Source: Biscogniauxia marginata
Taxonomy: Eukaryota; Ascomycota; Sordariomycetes; Xylariales; Xylariaceae
Reading direction: 5' to 3'
Assembly (NCBI GenBank): GCA_022695795.1
Contig: MU404082.1
Coordinates: 1-64,000 of the forward strand
Length of the DNA: 64,000 nucleotides
Position numbers and translations under genes: made by a program. The notes below the pieces were generated by a model, which saw only the letters and a list, made by a program, of their open reading frames with translations, had not been told where the DNA came from and did no database searches. Positions 12,626 through 25,582 of this stretch are shown one piece after another. Numbering within the stretch: the first letter of the stretch is position 1; every line of letters starts with the position of its first letter.

Positions 12626-15600
12626 ATGGAATCCGACCAACAATCGGCAGCTCAGCCGCAATCGCCGCCGGATTCGGTTGATCATGTCGTAGACGAAGTC
12701 TCCCAGTCCGATATATCAGAGCAGCCTAGCGATGATACCACGACCCCTCTTGCGCAGCCTCATGACTCGAACCGCCCTAATAGTCCGCCGTCGACGGACA
12801 CCCCTACGCCCTTGAGCCAAATCACTGCGGCGAAGCCTACATCGCTACCGATAGCGCCTCAAGACCTTCCTCCTGTCGTGGGCCCTGGTACTAATCACAG
12901 TCGGACCTCGAGCTTTCCCTCCTCCTGGAGTGCGAGCTCTGATCGCCAGCTCGGTCATAGTGGGAGCGCCAGCAGCAACGCAGATCCTTCTGACAGGGTG
13001 TATCCGATCCGTTCTGTAGTCAGCGTTGATCAGTCGCAGCCTACTCGATGGTTACCGCGAAACTCGACCGACCTGGATTATTTCCCTCGTGACACAACCT
13101 GGGATGGCCACCGCCGCCCGAGCAACCCTAGTATAGCAACCGATACTCCCACGATTACGCAGCGGACCGACACTTTCCCTGTCTCTTCTACAGTCGCATC
13201 GCCAAGCGGGAGATCAGAAAGGAAAGGGCCCTCAAGAGGGTCTGAAGGAAGCCCGGCACGCGGCGGCGAAAGATTTTCCTCCACCGAACCGATCCAGTTT
13301 TTCGACGACGCCGCTTCAGATGCCTCTGACAGGACAAAGGAAAGCCAATCTCTGAATACGGGAGGTAGCCAAACTGAGGTTTCTATTGATCGAGGGTCTG
13401 CTTCTGAGCTCAACGATGCCTTGGTTATGGTTCGTTTTCGCCACGTAATGACTGATGATGGTCATGCTGTCATCACTGGCCGCGACGGCACTTTGCAGCG
13501 GTGCGAAGATGAACCGATCCACGCACCTGGAGCTGTTCAATCTTTTGGTCTCCTTGTAGCCCTGAGAGAGGAGACCGACGGTCACCTCTCCGTTAGGGTT
13601 GTTAGCGAAAACTCGAAGCAGATTATCGGCTTTTCACCCCAGGAATTATTTCGACTTGAAAGCTTTACTGAGATTCTCACCGAAGAGCAGGCGGAGAACC
13701 TCCTGGATCATATCGACTTCATCCGAGACGATGAGACGGACCCCGCTACTAATGGGCCAGATGTCTTTAGTATATCTATGAAAGCACCAAAAGGAAAGCC
13801 TATCAAGTTGTGGTGTGCCATACATATTAACAACAGTCATCCAGACCTGGTTATTTGCGAATTTGAACTTGAGGATGATCATCAGAATCCGCTGCGTCCG
13901 CCGAATGAGCAGATTCCCGAAGAGCCTGAGGACACCCTTTATCAGAAACCGACTGCCGAGGAGTTCCACGAAAGCACCGAGATCAGCAGCAAGCCACTTA
14001 GAGTGCTGAGGAGCGCACGCAAGAGGCGTGGAGAAGCTGGAGCGATGCAGGTTTTTGATATGATGTCTCAGGTCCAAGAGCAGCTATCATCAGCCCCCAA
14101 TCTCGAAAGGTTCCTCAAAATTCTGGTGGGTATCGTCAAAGAACTCACGGGTTTCCATCGGGTCATGATGTATCAATTCGATGCCGCCTTCAACGGAAAG
14201 GTTGTCACAGAATTAGTTGACCCTACGCAGACTCGAGACCTGTACCACGGCTTGCATTTCCCTGCTTCTGATATTCCCAGACAAGCCCGCGATTTGTACA
14301 AGCTCAATAAGGTCAGGTTACTCTACGATCGAGACCTGGAGTCGGCACGGCTAGTCTGCCGGTCTACAGCGGATTTGGAGCGACCACTCGACCTCAGTCA
14401 CGCCTATCTGCGCGCTATGTCACCTATTCATCTAAAGTACCTTGGCAATATGGCTGTTCGGTCCTCCATGTCCATTTCAATTAATGCCTTCGGTGAACTG
14501 TGGGGACTCGTTGCTTGTCACAGCTATGGGCCAAAGGGAATGCGAGTCGCGTTCCCCATTCGCAAGATGTGTCGATTAGTGGGCGACACAGCTTCACGAA
14601 ACATCGAACGCCTCTCGTACGCTTCCCGCCTACAAGCGAGAAAACTCATTAATACCATGCCAACTGACAAGAATCCTTCTGGGTACATTATTGCCTCTTC
14701 TGATGACTTATTAAAATTGTTCGACGCGGATTTCGGTATGCTGTCCATTCGGGGCGAAACTAAAGTTCTCGGCAGAATAGAGCAGTCCCAAGAAGCACTT
14801 GCTATGCTTGAGTATCTACGACTAAGAAATTTTACATCCGTGCTTACTACGCAGGATATCTGTGAAGATTTCCCAGATCTCCGTTATCCTCCTGGCTTTT
14901 CTGTCATAGCGGGACTGCTGTATGTACCTCTTAGTGTGGGGGGTAACGACTTTATCGTCTTCTTCCGCAAGGGTCAAATTAGGGAGGTGAAGTGGGCAGG
15001 AAACCCGTACGAAAAGGTGATCAAAGAGGGCACCTCTAACTATCTAGAGCCGCGATCGAGCTTTAAGGTGTGGCACGAGACAGTCATCGGCAAGTGCAGA
15101 GAATGGTCCGAGGAACAAGTCGAGACCGCCGCTGTCCTCTGTCTAGTTTATGGTAAGAAATGCCAGACCCAATTTTGCTATAGCTACAAGTGCATAATCT
15201 AACTTCCTTATAGGCAAGTTCATCGAAGTTTGGAGACAAAAGGAGGCCGCACTACAGAGCAGCCGACTGACTCGACTCCTGCTGGCGAATTCTGCACATG
15301 AAGTGCGCACGCCTCTAAACGCTATCATCAATTATCTCGAAATTGCCTTGGAAGGATCGCTTGACCAAGAGACTCGAGAAAATCTGGCAAAGTCTCATTC
15401 TGCGTCGAAATCACTCATATATGTCATCAATGACCTCCTTGACCTCACCCAAACCGAAGAAGGCCAGGAGTTAATCAAAGACGAGATTTTTGACTTGCCT
15501 GGCTGTGTCAAAGAGGCAACTGATCCGTTCAAATTGGATGCCAATCGGAAGGGCCTAGTATACGAAGTCGTCGAACATCCCGGCCTTCCGCGGTATGTTC

Positions 15601-17276
15601 ATGGTGATTATCGTCGAGTGCGTCAAGCGGTCGCCAATATGACGGCGAATGCTATGCAGCACACAGTCGAAGGTTCTGTGAAAGTAGAGACTTATGTTAC
15701 GGAGGTACTCGAGTCGCGCGTCCGAGTTGAGATCACTGTTCACGACACCGGTTGCGGAATGAGCAACGTGAAGCTAGACAGGCTATTTCAGGACTTGGAG
15801 CAGGTCAGCAGTGACGATCCCGAAGAGCCTACGTCTACTAAAGACGTCGAAAAGCCGCATGATGGGCGTACCTTAGGGCTAGGTCTTGCTGTAGTGGCGA
15901 GAATAGTCAGAAACATGGATGGGCAACTACGCCTTAAATCCGAGCAAGGAAAGGGGTCGAGGTTTGTGATTCAGCTTCCGTTTGAGCTACCAACCGATGA
16001 TGTGCTCGACAAAGTCGGCGCTAGTAATGCTACAGTCAACTCGAATACGAATTCCAGCCCCGCCTCGGTTACAAGAACCATGCCGCCCAACCAAGCTGGT
16101 GAGGTTATGCTGGTTGACCGGGGCAGCTCAATCCACACATCAGGCCGCCATATTACGGAGAAGCGGAGTTTTGACGAAAATACCAGCAGTAGTAGTTTGA
16201 AGAGTGGTGCTAGTAACAGCGCTCAGAGCAACAAAAGCGACGCAGATCGTTTGATAGACGCTTTCCAGACCCCATTATCTCTGGGAGACCCGGATGAGGG
16301 AGCTATTGGTATTCAGCACCATAATTCCAAGAGACGACAGCATCATGCAAATACTAGTAGTACATCATTGCCAGAACCCGACACCAACCGCCAACCTGTC
16401 ATCAGCGCAAGCCCTCCAGAACGGCCCTCCATGCCGCGACGCCTGACTTCAAGTCCAGCACCAGATTCGCAGGCTGGATTACATTTTGTCACAGGCACCA
16501 AGACTCCTATCCGACCTGTTAAGATTCCTGACGAGTATTTTGACCGGCCCAAGTCCCCCCAGACCGGGGAGGCATCGAAGGTGTTGTTTGAGATTCCCGG
16601 TAAACCTGATATAGAGCAACCACGAGCAGAAGATAAGGGATCTCCTGCTAAGCACTTGGGAAATTTGCACGTACTCGTGGCCGAGGATGACCCGATCAAT
16701 ATGAAGATACTAAAAAAACGATTGGAGAAAGTTGAACATGAGGTCTACCACGCGGTTAATGGTGAAGACTGTGCAATGGTGTATAGAGAAACGCCAGCCA
16801 AGTTCGATGTCATTCTCATGGACATGCAAGTAAGTAGCTAGAGATCTCCTTGCGAGCACGGGCGGGACTCATGTTGACCAATATGTTAGATGCCCATCGT
16901 CGACGGTCTGACTAGTACCAAAATGATCAGAGCGTTCGAGCAGTCAGATGAATGCACGGAGTTCTCACCATTAGCCACTAGTCACGGCAGAATCCCCATT
17001 TTCGCTGTCTCGGCTTCTCTTACGGAGAAAGAGAAACCAAAGTATGTCGACGCTGGATTTGATGGCTGGATCCTGAAACCTATCGATTTCAAGCGACTCA
17101 AAGTTCTGCTTGATGGCATGACTGATGACAGCATCCGAGAGGCATGCCTCTACAAACCCGGAGAGTGGGAACAGGGTGGATGGTTTATCCTTAGGTTGGG
17201 TAGGCCATCTAAATTCCTAAACCCCGAAGGCGAAGATCCATCGTCTGAAGATATAACACCGACCGGTCCTATTTAA
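12626..17276 (+). CDS. fphA: Fungal phytochrome, hybrid histidine kinase
   Basis: Red/far-red photoreceptor of the fungal phytochrome (FphA/PHY) class. Three exons (12626-15152, 15214-16829, 16890-17276) with 61- and 60-bp introns give 1509 aa. The N-terminal 260 residues are S/P/T-rich and look disordered. Next come the PAS domain with candidate bilin-binding Cys293 (RCEDEPIHAPGAVQSFG), a GAF domain (about 490-670, with the DIPRQAR motif) and a PHY domain (about 690-850). The kinase core has an H-box at His871 (SAHEVRTPLNAI), an N-box near 983 and G-boxes (DTGCGM, GLGLAV). A linker of about 230 residues precedes the receiver domain, with an acidic pocket near 1330 (VAEDDP), phospho-acceptor Asp1379 (ILMDMQMP) and the conserved KP lysine near 1443. 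All catalytic landmarks are present, so it should be functional. Light signalling to a HOG-type pathway is known for the family, not visible here. Confidence 0.95.
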
Positions 17277-18759
17277 GCGCCGTTAGATTCGGATGTGGTT
17301 TCCTCCTGATCGGTTGATTCATATGCTGTTCGTCGCTCAACTAGACGGGATTCACTCATGGTACCTTTTACTTTATGAAGGTCTGGCTTGTAATTGACTA
17401 TAATACGTTGTATACGAAGCTTGGCCGGGAAGTTTGGGGAAGTGAGAACGAGCTACTTATTTTTATGAGTATTCATCCGGCCTAGATGCGGATTGGCATA
17501 ACCCCTTTTATTAAACCACTGATTGGCACTTTTGTATATGAAGAATGGAGGTAGGAGAAATCAAGGCCAAGGGCAAAGGTGTTACGACAAGGTTGTTGTT
17601 CGTTTGTTTCATGTTCACTATAGATGATCTGACATGGCGTCTCGAAGGGGTTTGGGCGGGATGATAAAAACGGAATGGGGGCGGCCATGACAAAGTACAC
17701 GCATTGCATGGAGTTTTTGGGGTTGTTGCTAATCCATGACACCGTTCCAGGCAAAATAATATTGCGATAGATTTCTCTTCGCGCCTGTATGCGTACGGTC
17801 CTGGCAAGCAACAAACATCATATTTTTTTCTCATACACGACAACACACGAACTTTATAGGGATTACAATAGGCTTAGCAGTAGGTATTACAACAACGGGG
17901 TATCACATATACGCACCCGAGGGGAGGAGGAGGAAGAAGAGAAAGACGTAAGAAGCCAAAGAATGGAACGGACAAGTTTTGTCCGGATCTCCTGTGGATT
18001 CCTATGGCGAGGGGGGCCTCCTCCTGAGAAAATGGGTAGGGCAACTACAATAGCAACAACAACATGATACATATATATAACCTATTAAGCATACTTTCAT
18101 CGGTTTCTACCGCCTCCAAGATGTGTTCACTGTCTCTCGTCGCTTTTCTAATACTTATGTAAAGTTGGAAGTTGTAATTGGATCGGCGAAGATAGGAGAC
18201 GGAGAGTAAGGTAGTTAAAACTAGTGGAAGTAGCGAGTATAGCATCAGGGTATCTCTCGCACAAAGTCTTGAAGATGATTAGAGTTAGACGGGAGCGTTG
18301 TTATGCTTGTAAATAAATATATATCCATCATCAGCTAATCGATCGGACCGGATCAGATCGGGGTGTCATCTTATATACATGGTGAGTTTCTCATTTCATC
18401 GCATACATACATACATTGCATACATTACATGCGGATCGTATCCAAACCATATTCCCTCTTCTCTGGTTCCTTCTTTCATACATATATCCTCTAGGTCTCG
18501 TATCATTCCCATCTCCATCTTCATCCCTTCTTTTTTTTTTTGTATGTGTGTTTCCCCTAGGCACGGCTGCGGGAAAATAAAGAAGAAAAAGAAATAAGAC
18601 TCAAATCGTAAAATATTTTTTATGTCCCATATACCCATCCATGCGCCGAAGGGAAAGAAACCCCCATTCCGTTCCGTTCCGTTCCTTTCCATTTCATATG
18701 TAAGAGAAAATGCTCGTCTTATACCGCCCCGTTAACCTCCCAAAGAGGATTTGGAATCC

Positions 18760-18778
18760 TTTTTTTTTTTTTTTTTTT
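18760..18778. repeat. Poly-T tract (T19)
   Basis: Uninterrupted run of 19 T, followed by GATGATAATGATGATG and a GTT triplet repeat. Simple sequence with no evident function. Confidence 0.9.
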
Positions 18779-19325
18779 GATGATAATGATGATGTTGTTG
18801 TTGTTGTTCTAATCGTCGCTGTTTGTCCCCATAACAATGAAATTTTCCCAGTCGGGGAAAAATAAAATAAATATAAAACAATAATAAGACGTAAAAATGC
18901 TGGTGTTTATCGTATCATGTGAGTTATATGTGTGCGTATGTGGTGTCTGTCGAATATGATGGGATCCGGGATAAAACTTGGCATAAAAGCCCTCATCCCC
19001 AACCTCTCCCCCCCCTTTTTCCCCTCCCCTCATCGACCGATAACGTGGAGGATGGGAGGGGGGTAATTAAATAGGGGGTTTCCGGGAGAAGAAGGAGGGG
19101 AGAGAAACGATTAGTCTGGTAGAAAGAAGGTAGAGGGGCGACGAAGGAGGAGCAATCAACAGTGCGCAATCCCGTCCCCCCTTCCCTCTTTCTTCTACCT
19201 ATTTCGAACCTGATCGATCAATCGGTCGGTCGGTCGGTCGCGTCACTGAGGCGGATTCGCCGTGCAGAACGCACGAAACAAGCAGGTAAAGCTCCATATA
19301 TCCGCCCCGAACGGAAGGGGTGAGA

Positions 19326-19343
19326 GGGGGGGGGGGGGGGGGG
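19326..19343. repeat. Poly-G tract (G18)
   Basis: Uninterrupted run of 18 G inside a GA-rich stretch of about 200 bp on the + strand (19.30-19.52 kb). Potential G-quadruplex or slippage site. Confidence 0.85.
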
Positions 19344-19611
19344 AGGACGAAGGAGACGAAGCCCCCTTTCCCCCCCTTCCTGAACACCCACCGCCGCCGG
19401 CCCCCTCCGTCTCTTTTTCCTTCTCCCTCCCCTCCGTTTCCGAGGGAGAAGAAAGAAAGAAAGAAAGGAAAAAAGGGCATCGGGGGATGATGAGAAAAAG
19501 GAGGGGGGGGGGCGCACACAGAAGAAAAGAGAGAAAAAAATAAACCCCAACCTCCCCCTCCCCCTCTTTCCCAATGAGGGTAAAAGAAAGGGAGGGGTGG
19601 AAGGTTGGGGT

Positions 19612-19773
19612 TTACGGTATGTCTCTCGACGACTCGGTGCTGCTGCTCGTGCTGGTGATGGTGCCCTGGTGGCGGGCCATGTGGACGAGGCGGTAGATGC
19701 CGAAGGCGATGAGGGCCAGCACGATGAACAGCACGATGATGATGATGGCGATGACGTCGTTTTCTTTGACCAT
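19612..19773 (-). CDS. 53-residue single-pass membrane microprotein
   Basis: A short frame starts in a strong context (CACCATGG on the minus strand) and ends in TAA. Residues 1-6 (MVKEND) are short and polar. Residues 7-27 form one long, purely hydrophobic helix (VIAIIIIVLFIVLALIAFGIY), followed by a basic flank (R, H, R, H) and an S/T-rich tail. That arrangement predicts a single membrane span with a positive cytoplasmic side. No signal-peptide cleavage site is apparent, so it reads as a signal-anchor protein. The codons are C/G-rich at third positions, unlike the surrounding DNA, and the overlapping + strand ORF is simply its antisense. I do not recognise the family. It is too short for most gene finders, and expression is unproven. 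Confidence 0.62.
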   Translation of the reverse strand: MVKENDVIAIIIIVLFIVLALIAFGIYRLVHMARHQGTITSTSSSTESSRDIP

Positions 19774-21358
19774 GGTGAACTGATTTCCCTGGCGTTTGTT
19801 GTCGCGCGGTGGTATAAATAAGGTGATGTAGGTAGGGTTAGATAAGGTATAGGATAAATGATAGATAAGGTATAATAATGCGGTTGGTGGTGGCGGGGGG
19901 GATTGACGATCGTGGGCTTAGGTGGGTAGGTAGGTAGGTAGGTAGGTAAGTAGGTAGTTTAAGCTGTAGAGAACAAGACAAAAGTTAGCTAATGGGGTTT
20001 CTTCATTCTCAAGTATTGCATTCTCGATATCGAGAATCAGAATTGCGATCCTGCACATACCTTGAAGATGTTGGGTAATCGATATCGACGATAGGTAAGC
20101 CACAGGTACTTTGTCTATCGCAAGTTACCGAATATAAATAGCTTCATTCAATTCGAGCGTCAACCAAAAACTCTCTCTCAGAGCTGCAATCACCAATCAA
20201 TCAATCGATCAAAATATGATAAAAACCGAAAATAAAATAAAAATTCTATTTCGATTTTCAATTCCTGACAATGGCGATCGGAGAGACAGAAGGGGAAAAG
20301 AGGTAAATGGAAAAGGGTGGTGGGTGGTTACGCCCGTTTGCTGCAAAGATGGGAATATATACGACCGGTTGCCCTGCCATTCGTTGTGCCGTTGGCGTAA
20401 ATAGCGAGGCTGGTTATCTTTTTTTTTTTTTTTTGCGATCGTAAAATGCGCAAGGCTGGCGACAACAATACCTTGTTCCTGACAAACCCCATCCTTGTCA
20501 ACTTTCTAGTTGTATGTTGCTTGGCCGGTGGTTGGGTACAAGTCTTTTTGTTCCTCTACTGCGATAAGATAGTGGGGCTCCACAGCAGCAGCAGCAGCAA
20601 CGGCAATTGTAAGGCAAGTTTTGACCGGGGGGTGTTTTGTTCTTACTAGGGGGGAAGGGAAGGGAGAGCTTGGCTACCTTATAGGTAGGGAGTACGGGCG
20701 TAGTACGATACGCTAAACTACCTCTGGGTTAGAGCCGTTAGGTAACGGAATAACGGAATACAGCGGGCCCAGAACGAACCCGAAAACCAGCCTCCCCTAG
20801 GTACTTACCCGTCTTCCGAATCATCCTCCAGGTCGGTACGAAACCTACCTAAGGCCTACCTTTATCAGCCCCCCCAGCGAACTGGTACTTTGCTCCATCC
20901 ACGTACACTTCGTTCATGGTACCTAACACTCAATTTTTCTTCTTCTTTTCTTCCTTGACTACGTATACTACCTAGACATGCAGAAAAAAAAATCCATATA
21001 TAAGAAATAGCTACGAAGGAGGAGAGGAGGAAACAGAAAAAATTCAAATGCCTTACATTTTTGCGCCTCTTGTTTCCCTTTTAAATTACTTCGTAGGTGT
21101 TCAATATAACGGGAAACCTGGGAATCGGACGCCATGGGGCGGGGGGGACTGCTTATGTTACACTTTCTGAAGAAGACCTCGGTGTCATCTCGCGCATGTT
21201 AGTTCCATCGAAATAGTTAAATTGTCGCGTGGCCAAACCCTCTCTTCGGCTCAATTCCCTCTCACCATCTTGCACTTCCACTGCTACCTGCATCTCCCCT
21301 ACATCACCCTTAGATATATTCATCGTGGTTCCTTGGTGGACGCATATAGAGCAACTGT
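19774..21358. other. Intergenic region, no gene supported
   Basis: Upstream flank of the 53-residue membrane protein and 3' flank of the HP1 gene. It contains a TAGG tetranucleotide array near 19.93 kb, a T16 run at 20419-20434 and scattered TACCTA words near 20.7-20.9 kb. The short ORFs at 20216-20649 (+) show no domain or compositional support. Confidence 0.55.
19921..19958. repeat. (TAGG)n tetranucleotide microsatellite
   Basis: About eight tandem copies of the tetranucleotide TAGG, with one interrupting variant (TAAG). It lies about 150 bp upstream of the small membrane-protein start, so it could fall in its promoter or leader. It is an extreme form of the TAGGTA words scattered elsewhere. 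Confidence 0.85.
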
Positions 21359-22522
21359 TCACTCGTCTTTCACGACACCGTCTGACGTGGACATCACGAT
21401 CTTAACGTGTCGTTCGTAGAATTGTAGCATCTACAGGCATCAGTCAGCAAGTATCCCACCGTCATCCAGCATAAGAACTAGCTCACCTTCTGGGGGCACC
21501 GCTGGTAGATGACTTTCGTATCGTGCTGTGTCTTGCGTCCGTTCTTCCACGTGAGGTACACAATGAGCTTGCCCGTGTTCTCGTCGTGGCAAGCGTCGAT
21601 CGATTCCACCTCATCTTCCCACGATCCCACCGGCGGCTTCCAGGCGCGAGTACTAGCAGGCGGGGTTGCTGATGCGGGATGGCTTTCGTTACGCCGCCGC
21701 TTCGTTCCGTTTGTCGGCGTGCCCGCCGCGGACCCGGCCGCGGGCCGGCCGCGTTTCTTGGTCTTGAGCGCCGTCTTTGCATCCTCTATAATCTTGTCCC
21801 GGCCGCCCACGCTTGTGAGATACTCGCCGAGGACCTCGGTCGCATTCAACCTATTCGGTGGGATTTGGTGAGAAACTTTGGCGCGGTAGACCAACATCAA
21901 AACACTCACTTAAGATTTTCCTCATCCTCCCAAGTCTGATCTGATTTCTTGTCGTAGCCTTCCCACTTGACCTTGTATTTTACGACGCCCTGTATCCCAT
22001 CGTTTAGCCCCCAGAGTGGTACCAAAGACGCCCGCTGCTGTTACTTACGTCGGGCTCGACGACATGAGCAATAATCTTCTCGACAATGAATCTAATCACC
22101 CACATTAGCGTCTACCCAGTCGTATTCGCAACATCTTAGGGCCATCGGCCAGAGGATTTACGCAAAACAATTGTAGAACTTACTCGTCCTCGTCTAGGTT
22201 CTCGTCTTCTTCCTCTTCCCCGTCCTTATCATCGCCATTCCCCACATCTCCCTTCACGGCGTCGGGCATATCATCATCTTCATCCACAGTATCTTCCTTC
22301 ACGCTGACGGACGTGTTCTTGGCGCGTCTGGCCGGCGTCGGAACGCCGAGGTCGAAGTCGCCGATGTCAGACTTCTCGTCGTCACTGATCGCTTGATGTG
22401 GGTGTCAGCTGTTGCACGCGAAAGGGAGGGGAGGGGCTTTTGTTGCCGGCGGTGGCGGTGATCGATCGATGTTCTTGTGAGGCAGCTCCAAAAACAGGTG
22501 GAGGAAACATACCTGGAGGCAT
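21359..22522 (-). CDS. HP1: Heterochromatin protein 1 (chromo and chromo-shadow domains)
   Basis: Binds H3K9-methylated chromatin and builds heterochromatin; orthologous in layout to Neurospora HPO and Aspergillus HepA. Six exons are fitted: 22522-22513, 22391-22184, 22091-22049, 21989-21910, 21850-21487 and 21430-21359, giving 258 aa with every junction in frame. Introns are 121, 92, 59, 59 and 56 bp. Residues about 5-72 are acidic (runs of D/E). The chromodomain (about 73-120) begins FIVEKIIAHVVEP, continues KYKVKWEGYDKKSDQTWE and supplies the expected aromatic cage positions F, W and Y. A basic hinge (KKRGRP, KRRR) follows. The chromo-shadow domain (about 185-250) runs from GSWEDEVESID through LIVYLTWKNG to CPQKMLQFYERHVKI, whose last part comes from the final exon. 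The first exon codes only MPP plus one base, so the start rests on splice fitting. Phe in place of the first cage Tyr is a mild variation. Confidence 0.9.
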
Positions 22523-25500
22523 CGTGGACCCTTGGAGTCAATTGCGGTGGGTTTTGCGCGGTGCACGGTAATTGACGCGCTTTCGGTTGTAGGATGCAGC
22601 TCGGGTGTAGAGAGGATGGATGCGACAGGCTCAGCTATCTGCACCAAACTAATGTTCGCGATCGATGTTCGCGACAAATCGAAATGAGTGATAGCAAAAG
22701 CTGCCGCGGGAGAGGGAAGTTTGGTGGCTCTGTTTGCTTCCTGGTCCAAGCTTTTTTTAAACTATGCCCCAGCTACCACCAGCCGCTGCCAGCTGACTGT
22801 GACAGATGTGGCTTGTGCCATCTCACCAGCCACATTTTACATGAACTTTTTCATCCCGTCAGGTGAGGTTAGGTAATGAGCCCGGACCATCGAAAGGACC
22901 CTTCTGTGATGTTCAACGTGACATTGCGACTTTCTTTGCTATTAACAAGATAATTTATATACGAAGGGTTCGATGGTAGTCAACAATTGGTTTCCATAAT
23001 TGGCTTATTGCTTGATGATATGAACGGCCTTGTATTTCGGGAACCTCTTGAGCAAAACGAGCGTGTGGTCTCTTTAGGGGGTAGTAGCTTGTTGGAAATT
23101 TGAAAAGACTTGGTGAACATTTATCTACTACATATCTATTCGCGACCAAAAATAGGTACAAGGTAGGTAGTCAGATGATCACCAAGCACCAGCATTTATC
23201 TAACCATGCCTTATCCCGGTAGATCACCTATAACCGATACGCCTTGCTATATAACCGCGGTAGTTTGTAGAGCACTCACCCGACTTGAGAACTATATACT
23301 GCTGTATATAACAGCAGCTCGGAAATGGCCAAAGGGGAGAAAATCTCACTCTGTAGGCAGATCACGATCTGTAGAAAGAGATAGGCTTCGATTTGATATT
23401 CTCATTCCGATTTTACTGCTCATGGGGACAACAGAAAAGTGCCCTTGTTTTCCGAGGAAAGGTATCAGGAGGAAATAGAAGGAAGACAGGCACGTTAATA
23501 CTTAGTAAGAAAGCAAGGACAGTTCCTCTCAAGGCGGTGTTAATAAATGCCCTACACTAGGTGCGGCCTGGCCCAGAAATTATTAGAGGAGTGTGTAAGA
23601 TGGTCCCTACGCAGTACATGGGTATGAGAAAAAAAGGGGGGACAGTTCTGCAGGTGGCCTTCTCCTTCACCGGTATACACACATTCCTAAGCTACATACC
23701 TGGCTACCTTTTAGGTAGCTCGTCCAAAACTCCCCTCCTTCCCCTTTTAATCCCCCAAGGTGTATATGCTTGATGTCTTCTGTCTTATGCGCATGTGCTA
23801 TTTCCATATGTCCCACAGGTATAGCCTATTACCTGGCGCGGGGGGGCTCGTTCTACAGCTTGGCCTAGCTGCGTGGATAGTGTCGTGTAGGAATCTCTCC
23901 CCAGAGATTCATATGTGAGAAATTATGAGGAGCTTAGAACGCTCACCTCACTACCCGTGTGTGGCCATATTCGCCCAGAGGCAGAGAGGGTCCAGCATCC
24001 CTGCAACCGGACCTGTATCCCGAGTCCCGACATGAGCTTTTCGGTATACACTAGAGCTGGGACTGGGGAGCTTGGGCCGTTGAGGCGGAAAGGGCAAATC
24101 TGATACCCAGCTCCTAGTGGCTGATCACAGTTAACCGGTCAATCGACAGGCTGGAGGTGTCTCTCTGTTTCATTACTAGTGTAGTGCAGCATGCAGCATG
24201 TATGCACATGTACGTGTATATTTCTGTAGGAGCCTTCCTGCGTTCATGCGACGCTTGGCTTTGGGTGATTGAAAGAAAACGGAGGACCAGAGGGCATTAG
24301 TGAATTAGTGGTTACGGGGAATATACCTACATAAGGACTGTGGCTAGGGGGGTTATGTATTGTACAGTACAGCCCCTAGGTTGGAAGTGAAAGTACTCGC
24401 CATACCTACCTAGGTACAGTTGAATTCGGATAGAGGCTAGGGGGCTGGGTATGTATCAGAGTGTACAGTACGACTGGGTACATACCTATGATCCCCTTCC
24501 CCTTTTGATTTCCACCAGATGTGTAATTGACGGTGTATCCCAAAGTAATGTAGGCACAGTTCACTAAATTTCCTCTCTCCTTTTTTTTTCTCCCCCATGT
24601 ACGGAGACTTCTCAGGAGTTCATAGACGTCGGGGGAATTATTTATTATACGAAGATATGTACCCGGTATTGACCAATCGATGTATGGTATGGCATTTATG
24701 GGCTCCTATTATTACCTGCCCTATACCTACCTGTAGGCTACAAGCCATGTAAGGTTATGTACATAGAAGTATACCTACCTACCTACCTACATTAGGTACA
24801 TCATGTATGTATACACATGCATGTAGGTAAAAAGTATCGATTGATACGTGGCTTGGGCGAGGCATAGCGAAGGTACATCAATTGATGCTAATAAAATAAG
24901 GTAACGCTAGTTAGCCTAGCGCCCGGTCCACTTCTGGATCTTCCTTCACCTGTCGGAGGTACCGGACCCTCAGCGGCTGTAGCCAGTACTTATGCCGGGC
25001 CCCGGCCCAGACAGAAAGACAGGGGGCGCAAGGAGAGATCCCATGTACCTCTACCAGTGCCTTGCCGGTTCAAGTAGGTGAAGTACTTGAGGATTTACCG
25101 GGCGACAGCACATATACAAAGCCCCTGACTTTGATGAATTGAAAAAGTTCCCCCCCGAATTTATTATGCCAGAGAACCATCTCCAAAAAAAGAAAAGAAA
25201 AAGAGCTGCTATCCTCCAGGGAAGCACCCTTCAACTTTGTGCACTTCGCTCCCGGCTTCGACAATTAGTAGCACTAGCAGCACTATACATACATATGGTA
25301 GGGGCATCTCGACACAGCTCCGTCAGGAATTTCCTACCTGGATGACAGCCGATTGGGAGAAGCTCCTTTGGGGCGCTGCCAGCAATTGACTTCATCCAGG
25401 ACGCCAGTTCAGCTGAGCAGCAACGACAGCACGACAGCACGGCAGCACGCCAGGCTAGCAGCACCATCTTGCACAATCCGACCGACCCGGCTCGAACCTC

Positions 25501-25582
25501 GCATAATCCCGTACGAACCAACACACCACGCCACGTCCGCCTCGACTCGACCTGGCTGACCCGGCTGTCCACGGCCCCAGTC
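22523..25582. other. Intergenic region between divergent genes, no gene supported
   Basis: 3.1 kb separate the HP1 (-) and zinc-finger (+) starts. The sequence is unremarkable with short overlapping ORFs only (for example 22594-22866 + and 23206-23478 +). The 24.3-24.85 kb section is rich in TACCTA/TAGGTA words (listed separately). The last 200 bp before 25583 are C-rich and CA/GCA-repetitive, as expected of a fungal promoter/leader. Confidence 0.55.
24360..24850. repeat. Second cluster of TACCTA/TAGGTA words
   Basis: Contains TACCTACCTAGGTAC, a run of TACC/ACCT repeats near 24771-24792 and several GTACA/TGTAC steps. Two short segments built around TGTACAGTAC, each with a GCTAGGGGG nearby, occur about 110 bp apart (near 24360 and 24470), suggesting a small imperfect duplication. 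It has the same word bias as the 10.7-11.6 kb cluster. Confidence 0.6.

Larger units (their letters stand above)
17277..19611. other. Intergenic region with homopolymers and purine/pyrimidine tracts
   Basis: This is the 3' flank shared by the phytochrome (+) and the small membrane protein (-), which are convergent. It includes long GA/CT-biased tracts (17.9, 19.1 and 19.4 kb), a T19 run, a G18 run and CATA-type microsatellite steps at about 18.40-18.43 kb. The ORFs here (for example 19199-19574 - and 19262-19543 +) are low-complexity products of these tracts. Part of it may be a long 3' untranslated region. No coding gene is supported. Confidence 0.55.

Noticed and set aside
19199..19574. Low-complexity F/P/R-rich ORFs on both strands
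   Set aside because: Produced by G- and C-rich simple sequence; no plausible protein features.
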